From Pseudopyrenochaeta lycopersici (taxonomy: Eukaryota; Ascomycota; Dothideomycetes; Pleosporales; Pseudopyrenochaetaceae): a stretch of 64,000 bases of DNA. This document shows, piece by piece, positions 11,484-24,086 of the stretch. How positions within the stretch are numbered: position 1 is the first letter of the stretch; each line of letters starts with the position of its first letter. Below the pieces are notes generated by a model. It had not been told where the DNA came from, searched no databases, and saw only the letters and a program-made list of their open reading frames with translations. The stretch spans positions 930,001-994,000 of the forward strand of contig NHZP01000017.1 of NCBI GenBank assembly GCA_003313425.1, in the 5' to 3' direction. Position numbers and translations under genes: made by a program.

Positions 11484-12335
11484 ATGGGTACCAAACCATC
11501 AACTTTTGATGCATCCGCACCAGTTCTTGTTCCCACCAGCCTTGCAAGGTCCCGTAAAGCATTATCGCAAATCCTTCTCGACTCCACTAGCTTCAACCCG
11601 GGCAATATTGTCGCACAATCATCGAATCTCTACCAACATCTACCCAACGAACTCATCATTGTAATCCTCCACCATGCGCTCGGACTTGAGAACCCGCTTC
11701 CGATAACCTACGCGCGCTTCTCGAGTCACATATTCACGTCAGGCCGGCTCGCGCGATTCCTCACGCTATCCCAAAAATTGTATCCCATGGTACTGGAAAC
11801 CTTCTACAAATGCAACCCGGTAGTCTGCAAGGATCGCGCTGACAAGTACACCCGGATGCTCCCACCATTTAGCATATATCTGCCTCCGCCGTTTGTCCGG
11901 CACATGCTACGCCGACTGGATATCAAGCTCGAGCTGGCGTGTTGGTTCTTCGACCCTGACGAGATGATGAGTAACGAATTGAAATCAAAAAGGGGTGATA
12001 CATCGGCGAAGAGTAGCTGTGATCTCGCAAGGCCTATCGAGCGGCCCTGGCATCTGCAAAAAGCCCCGGCGTGGGTTACCCTGATTCATCTCACCAACCC
12101 AGTGGACGGCTTTTCGCGCCTTGACGAGCTGAAATTAGAGATTTTGTTTGAGAGTAAGTTGAGCAGGAATGTCAATACTGAGTATAACCCCCGTTTCTGG
12201 CTGGTGATCAAGCATGCTAGAATTATAATTAAGGCGCGAAGGATCATAATGAAGGGGTGGAGGGATAAAATTGAGGAGACTATGACGGTCGAGGCCGATG
12301 AGCTTGAGTGGATTGATACAGATCGAAACCTATAG
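11484..12335 (+). CDS. F-box-like protein, second relative
   Basis: Single exon, 283 residues. The F-box-like stretch LYQHLPNELIIVILHHAL starts near residue 50. The N-terminal 45 residues are longer than in the gene at 10028. The C-terminal half shares the motif LTNPVDGFSRLDELKLEI with that gene, and both follow it with a short Arg/Lys-rich tail. Both point the same way with 740 bp between them, which fits a tandem duplication followed by strong divergence. Probable SCF adaptor by analogy. No other domain is visible and no intron is needed. Confidence 0.65.
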   Translation: MGTKPSTFDASAPVLVPTSLARSRKALSQILLDSTSFNPGNIVAQSSNLYQHLPNELIIVILHHALGLENPLPITYARFSSHIFTSGRLARFLTLSQKLYPMVLETFYKCNPVVCKDRADKYTRMLPPFSIYLPPPFVRHMLRRLDIKLELACWFFDPDEMMSNELKSKRGDTSAKSSCDLARPIERPWHLQKAPAWVTLIHLTNPVDGFSRLDELKLEILFESKLSRNVNTEYNPRFWLVIKHARIIIKARRIIMKGWRDKIEETMTVEADELEWIDTDRNL

Positions 12336-12610
12336 CTTTGACGCAGGCCAGATACGTTATCGGACTGTCGGTGTTATGGATATCGTATCCATAGCGCCGA
12401 TAAAAATGCAGGCGTTTTACCCGTACTTGTAGACGAACTTAAGAGCTCTGAGCTGATCCGGGGTAGGCCCTTATTCGTGTTTCTCTATGTGAATCATACA
12501 TGTACAATCCGTAAAAGTGCCAACTACCTAGAAGCAGCATCTTGACCACTAAAACCAAGGCTATCAGCATGACTTTTCACCCTCATTCCTGTAATTCCTA
12601 GCGTGAGCGC

Positions 12611-13573
12611 CTATATCCCCAGATCATCTAATTTCTCAAGTCCCCATAACTTGGTCTTATGAAGGGACGCCTGGTACTTCCCCAATCTCAATCCAGCTGG
12701 CAATTTCTGCTCCAGCTCAAGAAACTCCCTGAGTTTGCGGATCTGCTCTCTATGGTTCAGCTTGGAGTCTTGAATCCATGATTTTACATCCAGTTTCTGT
12801 CCTTCCATAATCTGTGCCTCTTGGATGAAGAGTCGGGCAAGGTCTTCCTGAAGTTCGAGTAAGCGGTCGATTTCTGTGCGTGTGATGGTGAGTGGTAATT
12901 TGATTGACTCGAGAGTAAGCTTGCGTTTGACAAGGGCAGATATAAAAATATCGGCTACTTTCTTTACGTCTCTGCCAATTCTGTCGTTGCCAGCGAAGTC
13001 TTCCATACGGAAACCCGATAATCGCGCTTTGAGGAGGAACACTTCTGCTAGATAGTGGACATGTCCTTCGAGATTTCTAACAATTTTACCCAAACGACCA
13101 TCCTCACGGAATATGATGGATGATGGAGATCCTTCATATAGGGCTGCAAAGTGTCGGAGCATGTGTGCTGCGTCTTGAATCTGATGCAAAGCCGCTATAT
13201 CCTCGACCTCGGTGTCGAATTCTTGGCATTGTTGGCATGCAAGACTGCAGTCTATGACGTCTCGCTGCTGTTCTGTTGGACGCAGATACAGCGCTTGTAG
13301 CTCAGTCTCAATTGGAGTGGCGCTGAGGCTGAGGAATGTTGAGATAGAGTTTAGGATACTGAAGTGGCGTGCTTGACTTCGACTACGATGAAGCCTAGGA
13401 TTAAATTCCCCTCCAGATTTAGTGTAGTACCATTGTTTTGAGAGTCGAATATTCCATTCTGTGTGGAGAAGTTGCAACTTCTGTAAAGCATGAATGCAAT
13501 TGTACGACGAGGAATGGGACGGCGACCGAGACTGCGCGAGGTGCTTGGAGAAGCACCGGTATTTCTTCAACAT
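12611..13573 (-). CDS. unknown helical protein, 320 residues
   Basis: A single long open frame with no domain that I recognise. The first 65 residues are rich in Ser, His, Arg and aromatic residues and could be a targeting or disordered region. From about residue 75 onward the sequence is amphipathic and leucine-rich, and is probably all helix. One segment has the spacing CSLACQQC, which is not enough for a zinc finger. It starts head-to-head with the serine racemase-like gene, 256 bp between start codons. Length and coherent helical character support a real gene; function unknown. Confidence 0.6.
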   Translation of the reverse strand: MLKKYRCFSKHLAQSRSPSHSSSYNCIHALQKLQLLHTEWNIRLSKQWYYTKSGGEFNPRLHRSRSQARHFSILNSISTFLSLSATPIETELQALYLRPTEQQRDVIDCSLACQQCQEFDTEVEDIAALHQIQDAAHMLRHFAALYEGSPSSIIFREDGRLGKIVRNLEGHVHYLAEVFLLKARLSGFRMEDFAGNDRIGRDVKKVADIFISALVKRKLTLESIKLPLTITRTEIDRLLELQEDLARLFIQEAQIMEGQKLDVKSWIQDSKLNHREQIRKLREFLELEQKLPAGLRLGKYQASLHKTKLWGLEKLDDLGI

Positions 13574-13829
13574 ATTCGAGTTAAATTTCTGCTAAGGTGA
13601 AATAAAAATTCAAGGCAGATCTGCTAAGTGATTGAGGAGCGCAATCCTGTCTCGAAGCGTGTGGTCGCAGGGATACGAAACGTCGGCCAATACACCAATC
13701 ATGCAGCATCCAGAAGGACAGCCAGCATGACTCGAGGCAAATGTTCCCCACGCCGTAGCGTCCAAGACATCAACACCACGCTGCTAACATGACTCCAATA
13801 CATCCCAACTGCCCTCTTCATATCTCACA

Positions 13830-15136
13830 ATGTCTCTGGAAGCGCCTGCATCAAATTCTTCTCTCCCCTTGACCCGTGCCTCAGTTCAAGCGGCCCACAA
13901 CCTTATTCAACCCCACATCCACATAACGCCTGTACTAACAAATACGACACTGTCAAATCTCGCATCAACCCCGCAGACCGCTCAGGCACTGAAGGGGACA
14001 CAATGGGAAGGACAAGAGCCTGCGAAGCCGAAAGTGAAGCTCTTTTTCAAATGCGAAAACTTTCAAAAGATTGGCGCTTTTAAAGTGCGGGGTGCTTTCC
14101 ATGCCGTCTTACGGTTGATCGAAAAGAAGGGTATTGAGGACGTAAGGAAGAAAGGCGTGGTGACGCATAGTAGCGGTTTGTTTCACCCATACCTACCCTC
14201 AGACGTGACACAACGATGTATAGAGAGACTAGCAGCTGATAACAATTGTTAGGAAATCACGCGCAAGCCCTCGCCCTCGCCGCCAAAACCTTCGAAATTC
14301 CTGCGCATATTGTCATGCCCAAGATAAGCACGCCCTCCAAGATCGCCGGCACTCAAGCCCAAGGTGCAATTGTCCACTTCAGCGGCTCTACCTCACAAGA
14401 GCGAGAGGCTGCCGTCGCAGATGTCATTGCGAAGACGGGCGCTACCCTAATTCCGCCGTACGACCACCCGAACATTATTCTGGGCCAAGGCACTATGGCG
14501 CTGGAGATACAGAAGGAGGTGGAAGAGCTGCTGGAACAGAGTCCTCAGCTGGGTGTAGGTGGTGGTATGAATCGTGGACTGAATGCAGTCATTGCGCCGT
14601 GTGGAGGCGGTGGTATGCTGTCAGGAAATGCAGTTGCACTACATGGCACAGGAACCAAGGTCTTTGGTGCCGAACCTTCCTTCCAAGGCGGTGACGATGC
14701 TCGAAGAGGCGTTGAGGCTGGAGAACGGATTACGACTGTGAAGACACTCACGATTGCAGATGGATTGCGGACGCCACTTGGCGAGCATACATGGAAAATC
14801 ATCTCGGACAAAACCTATGTATCAGGATTATATGCAGCCACAGAGCAAAATATAAAAGACGCGATGAAACTGGTACTTGAGAGAATGAAGTGTTTTGTCG
14901 AACCGAGTGCAGTGGTTGGACTGGCAACAATACTATACAATGAAGACTTTCGAAAAGCTGTAGAGAGAGAAGCCGGTGAAGAGGGATGGAATGTTGGCGT
15001 GATATTCAGCGGCGGAAACACCACCATCGAAGCCATTACCAAGATCTTCGCGGGCGTACCGGAAACGAGAGCAGAGAGGCAGGAAGGCGTAGTGGGGAAT
15101 GATGGAAGGAGAGTAGCAGAGAACATCGCTGGATAG
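13830..15136 (+). CDS. PLP-dependent serine racemase / threonine-serine dehydratase family
   Basis: Two exons, 13830-14175 and 14253-15136, with a 77-bp intron, give 409 residues. Fold-type II PLP enzyme: FKVRGAF holds the Schiff-base lysine at about residue 85, SSGNHAQALA (spanning the splice) binds substrate and cofactor, and CGGGGM at about 232-236 is the tetraglycine loop for the PLP phosphate. The C-terminal SGGNTT is also conserved. Enzymes of this group racemise or deaminate L-serine, or deaminate threonine or hydroxyaspartate, in the cytosol; the exact substrate cannot be told. There is no C-terminal ACT domain, which argues against biosynthetic Ilv1-type threonine deaminase. A Gly-rich insertion (about 214-224) before the tetraglycine loop is unusual. 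Confidence 0.85.
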
Positions 15137-18100
15137 CGGCAGGTCAGAGTCTGATTCGAAGTCTCCCTCATACCTGTCAACCAACATTATGCTCATTCTT
15201 TTGAACAGTGTTTGAGTTCACAGCTATTCTTCAAAAGTTGACGTCAATTCCCTCCCATGCGGAACGTACAGGCTGAGAGACAGATCTTTCGACACTCACA
15301 ACATAGTGAATTCTAGAACATATTGCACACCATTCTTCTTACCGCACAAGTTAGGGCCTCTTCACAGTGCAGCGCAGCAGAAGGCTTTCGGTTCACCAGA
15401 GGCTACCGTGATTCTCTTGCCATGTAGTCACACACCACACCATAAACTCTCCCGGAATCGAGGCCCGAATCTTCATCAGTACATTTAAGACACGATCATG
15501 CACATCTTCACTCCGTCCTTGAATCCAGACTCCAGAAGGCCCGAGACGAAACCATCGCGATAGCGGCGGTAACACCAAAGATATTCAATGAAGGCTTTTC
15601 AACACCTTCCGGAGGCGGACTTCATCCTGCGTTCGATTGCAGCGGCACCTTTTCCAGTTTGAGATCTAGATCAGAATATCCATCACATGCAGTGTTCCAA
15701 TATTCCAAATCTTGTTCGGCGCAGAGTGTGCCCTTCTGTGCGTTGGGATGGTCATATGTACATCTACATCTTCGCTACCGAACGCCCCAGCAACGATTAC
15801 AAGGTATACCTATTACCACTTATTCGGGCCTTTCATCATTGCGTCAGACCCGTCTTCTTTGAGTCACAGCCCTAAATCCCATTGAGCAGGTTCTTCAACG
15901 GTCTCACATACACGTGTCCTCGCTACCACACAAGTACCACATATTCAACTTATGCCCACAGGTGAGCAATATATGCATCCCACGGACTTTCATCAAAACA
16001 AATGATGCAGCCCCACAGATTCGCCTGCACGGCCGTTCTTCGTTACCACTTCTTCTGACATCACCGGATCCAGGTAGACTTTGCTCTTTCATATTGTATG
16101 CACTCCACACTGTCATCGACTGTGCATGTATGCGCAGGGAAAATCATTTTCAAGTACCGATGTGGATACATCACACTACCGCATGTCGTTTACAGAAACA
16201 CCCATGCTACCGAAGCGAGAGTTTCCTGGTACATGAGTGGCAGGGAAGCCGTCCGGCGATTACTACGTAGGGAAGGTCTAGACTGGCGCGGTTGAAGTGG
16301 ATAAAAGCAACGCTCCACCCTAGCGAGCCTCATGATTGATCCCATCGATGTCGTGATACGAGATAGCGATTATCAACAAAGGTTGACAAATACCTGATTA
16401 ATTGTCCGAGGCGCAGCAAACTCTACCATTACCGAAAGGGAGACAGAAGAGTGCACGGATGGGGGTAGTTGGGCATCGATCTGGACCGGAGTAAGAGCTT
16501 AGACGAATTCGAGCAATGGTACAGCCCCAAGTTCATCAGAGAGCTTGATTAGAAGCTGCAAGAGACACCGTTGTGATATCAGGATGGTGCTAAACAAAGG
16601 TGACGGGCCGTACGACTCGCATTACGCTTTGACTTCCGCTTCGCCAGACAAGACTGCGCACAGAGGAGCAAGTTTATGTACAACAGCAGGCTTTTCAAGC
16701 CTTCCAAGCTCTGAAAAAGCAGCGGAAGAGGCGGCAAGCAAGAATCCTGTGTATCTAGCCAAGGCGTTGCGTATACAATGCAGCCACAATGACAGCAGCG
16801 ATGCCCTCCGGGCGTCGTCAGTCAAAGAACGATCTGCGCTACAGACGATCGAGGCAGATCGCCGAACCATCTGGTTGACTACGTTGTATTGAATTTCGCA
16901 CAAGTTTCTGCGAAACAGGTGTGCGATGACATTTGTGCTGGACCAAGCTCACCGTGAGGAAACGAAGAAGCCCACATAGGCTCATGCTGCTTGTATGCGT
17001 GCAAAACTTCCACAATAGTTCACCTCAGAGCAGTACCGACGCATGCTTGAAGTCATACATGATAAGTCGACACTCTTCTCAAACCTAGATGCTCTACTGT
17101 ACGTGTACAGCGTATACCCTCAGACACTCAGCCCAATGTCAAACATCTTGCCTCAAGTACATACTTCGTAGCTAGTATTTCGTAAACGCACGCACGCACA
17201 TTGGCAAAAGCTGTATTTGTGCCCACCGTACATACCCGCTGCAAGCCCACCGTTTCACACCCGCGATCCCAAGCTCCCACACCTGTACGCCCGGTTCGGA
17301 TCTCCACACACGCTCCGAAGCCTTCAAAAAGCTGCGAGGCCTCGTCATCCACCGCACATTCGATGACGAACGCGCGTTCACACTCAACATCAACCAGTGC
17401 CCAGGGAAAAACTAGCGACCGCGAAACAACCGGGCCAGTGGTGTTGGGTGGGGGTTATCAATCGACTGCGTGAAAGGTGCGTCTCAACGAGTTTCATTGC
17501 TCAGGCAGCGGGGGTGATTGACGCCCTTGCATTGCGTCACTCCTTCCTTAATCATGGGCTCGTAGATGTGGCTTCGAATTGTTTGATGTGGGTACAAGGA
17601 GGGTCACAAAGGTGCGATGAGGTGAGAGAAGTAAGATCGAGGCCATGAGCGGCAACCTTCGTGCGATCTGCCACCGATCAGTTGTCGAATAGAATAATTG
17701 TTTGACTTGCGCGTCGTTGTTGCACGACATGTTTCACACTTATCTGCTCAAAGTCTCTTAGTGCCAGAGCCCTTACGGTGAAGAAGAGTTGTGTGCTAGC
17801 GCAACGGTTAGGGCTGAGCTACCAGAGGGCTTCCTGCAGGCAAAGGGCCTGGAATGCAAGATGTTGAGGAATGTGTTAGGTGTCGTGATCGATACTGGAA
17901 CGAGAAGAAAGGGTGACTTGCACAAGCATGTAATAAAAGGTGAAATATTGAACAATGACTTGTAGTTGGTGAATGTCTCTCATGGGACATGTAGTGATAC
18001 CGAATATGTACACATGTGGCTCAAAAATATCTCAAACGCCTTGAGCATTGCCTTGCTCAACATAGATAGACGGAAAGGGATCGTGGTGGTAAATGTGTTG

Positions 18101-18423
18101 ACATTGGTATGAGCCTCGTCTAGCTAAGCGCTCTTGCCCACCTATATTTTGTCTTCGTGCCTGCGCCCCAGGGCAAGATACAAGGAGTGTGTGGTGGAAA
18201 ATGGCGATATTGTGGCCACAACATCGCAAGAAAAGAAGTTAATGTGTACAGTGAAGTAAATGCAGAGTATGTTCTCATTAGATCCAACGATATCTTCCAG
18301 GTCGGATTAGATCGCAAAACAAAGGTGGAAGAGACGTAGAGACAGCGAACATGACAAGATAAGTCGTGGGACAGGGTATACCAGAGAGACTGAATCAAGG
18401 ACGTAGCAGGGACGTGGCGGTAT
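15137..18423. other. gene-empty stretch, 3.3 kb
   Basis: Only short, overlapping open frames on both strands, of composition typical of chance. I see no domain, no splice-joinable frame and no clear repeat. It could hold long UTRs, non-coding transcripts or old degraded sequence. Confidence 0.45.
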
Positions 18424-20391
18424 TTACCATGAGAAAGACTCCTCACGGAAGTCGACGTTCCACTGCGTTTCGCGGGTACGGACGGCGCGACGAAGCTCAT
18501 CTGCCAATGAGCCAGTACCACAGGTGCTGACACAGGCAGCGCCAATACCCTCTTGCATCTCCTGATCAATTAGACTCTGAACGTTGGGCCTGCCTGGGAA
18601 CATTTGGACACTCGAAGAAGGTGAGTGGATCTCCTTGGTGCTTCGTGGGCGAGTGACGAAGAGAAGAATTTTCAAGATCTCGCGACGACGAGGCATGGCC
18701 AGGATCTGTGTCATCCATGTCCGGATCCACTCGAGATGCTCTGGCGATTGAATGATCCAGACGAGGGTAAGGCGGCGTGTGGCGACGGTGCCGTTAGCGT
18801 AGCCAGCAACGAGGTCACGCACGTGAGGAACCTGGTGAGTGATACCGATACCAGCAGCCCAAAGCATGACGGTGCCATAGGAGCTGAGATCTTCGCCACC
18901 TGTGATATGACGTTAGCATGGGTTGTGTTGGTGGAGTATTGGCTTAATCTATCGTGATATATTGAGTCTGGGGAAACAAGCTTCGGCACTTACCATATGG
19001 GCCCTCTACAAATGCCGTAGTGGAGAATCTGCCGGCAGCAGACAAATCAGCCTTCTTGAAAAGTTTGTCGGTGAAACCTGTTCGTCGTCGAACGATGAAG
19101 GACATGCTTGTCTTTTGGTGCTCGAGGATGTCTTGGCGATTCATGGGGAGACCTTTCTCATCAGCCATGGCGTTCTGGACCGTGAGGTCCTCCTCTTCCT
19201 CACTCCAAGCCAGAGAGAAGGGGTGGTTAGTCCAGAGCCCGACAGAAGGCATGTAGAGATATGCGTGCTGGCCAGGGCGGAATCTCCAGGGGCGGGCCAT
19301 GCGGATGGTAACGCGAAGCGCGTCACCAGGAAGGACCTCAACATCTGCCTTGGTGCCACCATTTCCAACATTGCGCATAATGAGACGCACGAAGCGGATA
19401 GTTCGCTCAGCAGCCCAGAGAGCAATAACACCGTACAACATAAGCTGCTGCGGGCGTTTCTTGAGATGCACGAATACGGCACCCACTGCAAGCGCAGCTC
19501 CGAGAATGTGGCCAGTCAGGAAAACCTCGTAGAAAGAGTGTCGAATTGGCGAGGGCGACTGAATCAAGAGGAAGACGAACGCAACAGTGCCCTGAGTCTT
19601 ATGTTAGGTTGCTCTTGCTGGCTTCGCTCGTAACACTTACAATAAGACCTGTCATGATAAATTCACTGTTTTGGATCGATGCCTGTACAGCAAACCATCC
19701 CTCTGTGCATTCATTAGTTCAGAATCTTGCACCACGTCCTCGTGAACTCACTTGTATGAACTTTGTTGGAAATCCAGCAGACAGTGTGGGCAATGGCCTC
19801 CAGCACAACAATACGTCCAAACCAGCGGTGGACCAAGTTCATGGTGTCAAAAGAGATTCCAGTAAGCTTGATGATAGGATTATTGCGGCCAGCCAGGAGA
19901 AAGAGGGGAATCATGTTGATGACAGCCATGATTCCAGAGCGGCTGAGGAGCTCACCAGCACCTGCGGAGAAGCTGCTGTAGTCGATCTTCCATACACAGA
20001 AACCAACGTTTACTGCGAAGTAACCAACCAGGAAGAAAGTCTGCAGACGGCTGGGAAGGGTCCCGATACCGATAGCAGACGAGAGCTTGAATTCGCGATG
20101 GTGGCGGGTGCGGAAGAGCGGTGCATCGAGACAATGCTTCTTGAACAAAGCGTAAGTCCTGTTAGGAATAGCGAAGTACCGCTGGGTGTCGTTGTTCAGA
20201 CATGATACAGTACGGACGTATCGAACGAAGAAGAGGATGACTTGGTAGAGAGTAAAGACGACAACGATGATCCACCAGATGTATCCAAGGTAATGTTGAA
20301 CATCGATGTTCTCCAGACCGGCGGTCGGGTCCTCATCATGCCCTCCTCCTGCACGACTGACAAGACTTCCCAAGGCTTGGTTGAGGGTCAT
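18424..20391 (-). CDS. FRE-type ferric/cupric reductase
   Basis: Four exons, 20391-19752, 19702-19641, 19597-18994 and 18899-18424, with introns of 49, 43 and 94 bp, give 593 residues. This is a transmembrane flavocytochrome b that moves electrons from cytosolic NADPH through FAD and two hemes to Fe3+ or Cu2+ outside, before high-affinity uptake. The ferric-reductase membrane domain carries the four heme histidines at about 188/202 and 264/278, each pair 14 residues apart as expected. FRPGQHAYLYMP and HPFSLA are the FAD-binding motifs, AAGIGIT is the NADPH loop, and CGTGSLADELR is the C-terminal NADPH site. A small 62-bp exon lies between helices. The N-terminus lacks an obvious cleaved signal peptide. 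Length is typical of the shorter fungal FRE proteins. Confidence 0.9.
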
Positions 20392-23300
20392 GGTTGCGGT
20401 GGAGGTGGGTGAAGGTTGGTAAGCAGAAGTCCAGAGGGAAGACTAGAATTTAGCAACCTTTGTGCCGCGGGAGCTGCGGTCTAGAAGATGTGCTTTAAAG
20501 ATCTAGGGTGGGCTATATCAGGCGGGGGTTTGCGATAAGTAGTGAGTGGTGTCTGTCTTGGCCAGCAAACGACAGATGTGGACACGGGGAAAGCCGTGGA
20601 AGGGCTCTTGATCCGGATCGGTGGTTTGAGGGAGTGACTAGGGCGTATGCGCGATGGCGGTGATTGAGGTAAGAGTGCGCCGTGACCAGCTTCCACTCTG
20701 GTAGATTGGGGATTCCTGGGGACGGCTGGGTTCAGATGCGGGACACAAGGGCTGTCGGTAGGCGCAATGCAGGCTCAGTTGACGTCGGGGGAGGCGTTGC
20801 CAGCGTGGAGAATGGCCAGAATGGGCGCGGCAATATGGAGCGCAAAGCAAGGGCGTGGTGACAGTGCAGGTGACTCTGAGAGTAGCCAAAAGTCGGGAGA
20901 ATTGGCTCGTAGCGATAGGTCCTTGCAGCAAATCCGCACCAGGGGATATATTGGAAAAAGCCGGTGGGGTAGCGAGGCGCGCTGCGGCCGGCACGGAGAG
21001 AAGAGAAATATAGGCGGTAAAGAGCGACTGGAGACAACGAGTGTGAGAGGGAAGAGAAGGAAAAGGCGACGCACGCGGGCTTGGTGGGTAGTCTAAGAAA
21101 GGGAGCGATGGAGTTTGATTATCGCGGGCATGGCAGTGCTGGATTGGAGGATTCCCCTGGCGCCCAGTGCAGGGTTGGCGTTGGGAGCGCCCCAGATGGC
21201 GTGCATAGCGCCGCCTTGGATTCGAGCACACGGACGCTGAAACGGGACGGGCAAGCCACACGCGAAATCGCTGTTTCATCGCTCCGAACGAATCTTCTAC
21301 CCACGACCGCGTCGTCTGCGTCATTGCCGCCTGAGCGCCTCAAAACATCGCCTGTTGGCAGTCGAAGCGGCATGTAAAACAACAGGTTCCGCTGTCTACT
21401 CTTCCTGTGACGGAAACTGGCCAATGGAAATCACGCCTCATTCCTCACTTCCATCTCCGACTCATCGAGGACGGCCCTATTGTCAATTTACGGCTTCGTC
21501 AATCTGCAAGCCTCGTCTGCGCTGCCAGAACCAGCGTGGCACGGCAGCACCGAGGTCCATGGGTGAAATTGTGGAGAGTGACGGGAAAACCTCCACCGAA
21601 CGACAACACGTCCAGATCTTGCCTTTCCTGATCGATGACACGGCGACGTCTTCTCCAGCCTTGGGAGCCTGCACTGCCGGCTTTCAAGCCGATGGCAATT
21701 GCCACGGGCACGAAACCACGTAAAGCCTTTCTGCGTTATGCCTTGACTCCTCCACGTGCTACCGGCAGTCGGCAGCTCGTCTCAAATGCTTTTCACTACG
21801 TGAGAATCTGTTGCCGCCATGTTGTATCTACATGAACCCAGCTTCCCAGTTTCTGGTAGGAACGCCGCGCTGTCATTGCGGCTTTAGGGAATCTGTCTCA
21901 CCAGGATCGATCCTACATTACTTGGCGATGGCCTCGTGTGACCCGTAAGCCGCAGGCAAGCCGTCACGAGCTGCTCGCTATTGCCATTTGTCGGGCACTT
22001 CTGGATCATGGGCGTACGCATTGATGAAGCCAGTGTTGGTGATCACTGTTTGGACCAGCCATTGCAGATTCCTGAGACTGCATCTATGCGACGCTGCTAC
22101 CAGCCAAAACCAAATTCCTACGATTGATCTAGAACCCACACGTACGACGCGGCTCCAGTGCTTCGTCACACATGCCACTTTGTGCGACAAGGAATTTCAA
22201 CAGTGGGTACGTATGTTTTCATGCAATACTCGCTTGGAGTAATGTCTAAGGTGCGAAAAATGGCGCCATGATGCGCTTTTGACAGCCGCTTAAACCTGCT
22301 GCTTCGTCTCAGTCAACGCCACACATCTTACAACATCTTGTATGATCCACGGCAAATTCAAGACCTCCAAAGCCAGCATGCAAGTCGGCTACTGGTTTCA
22401 GCTACACAAAATTGTAAGTTTTCCCGAGCTGCAGGATTACAAAACATTAGCCTGTGCGCTTCCGCATACGTGGTAAACTTCAGCAAAATGCAACAAATAA
22501 TTTCGGAAAGGGCTGCAATCCTCCGGAGTCTCTTTTCAACCCGGATAGACCCCACATGTGGCGTTAATAGCATGCAGCTCTTTCTGCCTGGCGACTTTAC
22601 TGCTCCAGCATCAGCAACACAAGCTTTCTTGCCGGACTGACCTGTACAACCGCCAGCTTTCCACGTATACATCTCATGCACTTGCACTGTGTAGGCAAGA
22701 AGGTGCCGGTCTGGCAGCGGTTCGCTCATTGCAAGAGCCGCTGTCAAATTACCGCTGTTTCAAGCAGATGACGAATGCCACGAATACCAGTCTGCCCCAC
22801 CATCTCGAAACCCGCTCAACGGTTTAAAGCCCGGTGTTTCGAAAGCTTAGACATCTTTTGAAGCCTCTGGAAAAGCAACGACCAAATGTCTTCCCCAGTC
22901 ACTAACCTGCGACATGGACTCGAATAGGCTGGAGTGAATATGTTCGTAGGGCGTATCGATAGGCATGCGATTCGGAGCAGGCGCGTCGAGCGTTGGCCCA
23001 AAGACTTGTCGTCATCTTGGCAGTACAGACCACCGGACAGCAGCCTTGTCTACCTCATTTCCTTTGCGGATTAAATTTATGCTCAACAATCATCCTTCCG
23101 CATCTGATTTCCGATCCGCAATGTCAAATCTCTTTCTCGTTTCTCCTCGCTCCTCACTATTTCGCTTAGTTGCCCAATAAGGTGGCGAGGTGGCGCGTGC
23201 ATGGCAAAAGTCCCGAGCGGATCGTTCCTGCGCAGATCCACCAACGCCGCAAGTGTGCGGCGCTGAATCGCAGGGAGATCAAGGCATGTGGCTCCAATCG

Positions 23301-24086
23301 GTAAGCCTTGTCTGCACGTAGTTGACGGTAATCCGCAAAAGGGAAATTGAGCGATGCAACGACAAAAGCTGTACGACTCAGGGGTCTTTGAGCATCGATC
23401 AGCCGACGAAAGGATTCTCCGATGCGGCGTCTAGAGATGAAAATAGGGCTTACAATCTCCATGCGCGCAAATATGGTTTATACCCCCAGATCCAGCTAAC
23501 AGCCCCGTGAGAAGTGGGTAAGCTTAAGCATGCCTGCGTATTGAAATGTTTTGCATGGAAAATCTGACCTCTTTTTCGAGCAGCTTTCGACATAGGGGTC
23601 AGTGGAAGGGGGAGGATTTCGCCGGTCTCAATTTAGCATCTTCATCATTGACCAGCAAGGAAATCATGCCATGGGATTAAACAACTACAAGTATGCATGT
23701 ACATGTCTCAACGGGTCCATGAGTAGCCATAACCGATTATGCCATTTGCTGTGGTGGACTTTCAACAGCCTGACGATCCAAGGTCTACTGCGCCGGGCAG
23801 CCTGAGTAGTCTACACATACTACACGCGCTGTATTATACCCACAAAATACTCTAGGAGGATTCAAAGCTCTCGGCATGTGAAGTGTTAGCTTGATCGACC
23901 GTTTTATTTGTAGGCAACGGCGCGTTTGTTTGCGCGCCAAGACTTGATGCTAAACGCCGACCGCCGATGTTGGTCAACAAACATTTCGCCCCAACGACCA
24001 CATGCATAGGGCGGAGCATGTTTGAATAGAGTTAATTGACCACGTATTGAGTACTATATGAATTTACGAACATAATTACGCGCATC
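20392..24086. other. gene-empty stretch, 3.7 kb
   Basis: The first kilobase is pyrimidine-rich on the minus strand and is probably the promoter and 5' UTR of the ferric reductase. Long frames there (for example 20638-21324, minus) look like translated promoter. From 21.4 to 24.1 kb I see no supported gene. Confidence 0.45.

Noticed and set aside
17201..17648. Overlapping open frames in the 15-18 kb gap
   Set aside because: Low-complexity composition, no splice-joinable extension and no recognisable motif.
20638..21324. 228-codon minus-strand open frame upstream of the ferric reductase
   Set aside because: Low-complexity Pro/Ser/Arg composition from a pyrimidine-rich promoter, overlapped by open frames on the other strand, and no domain.
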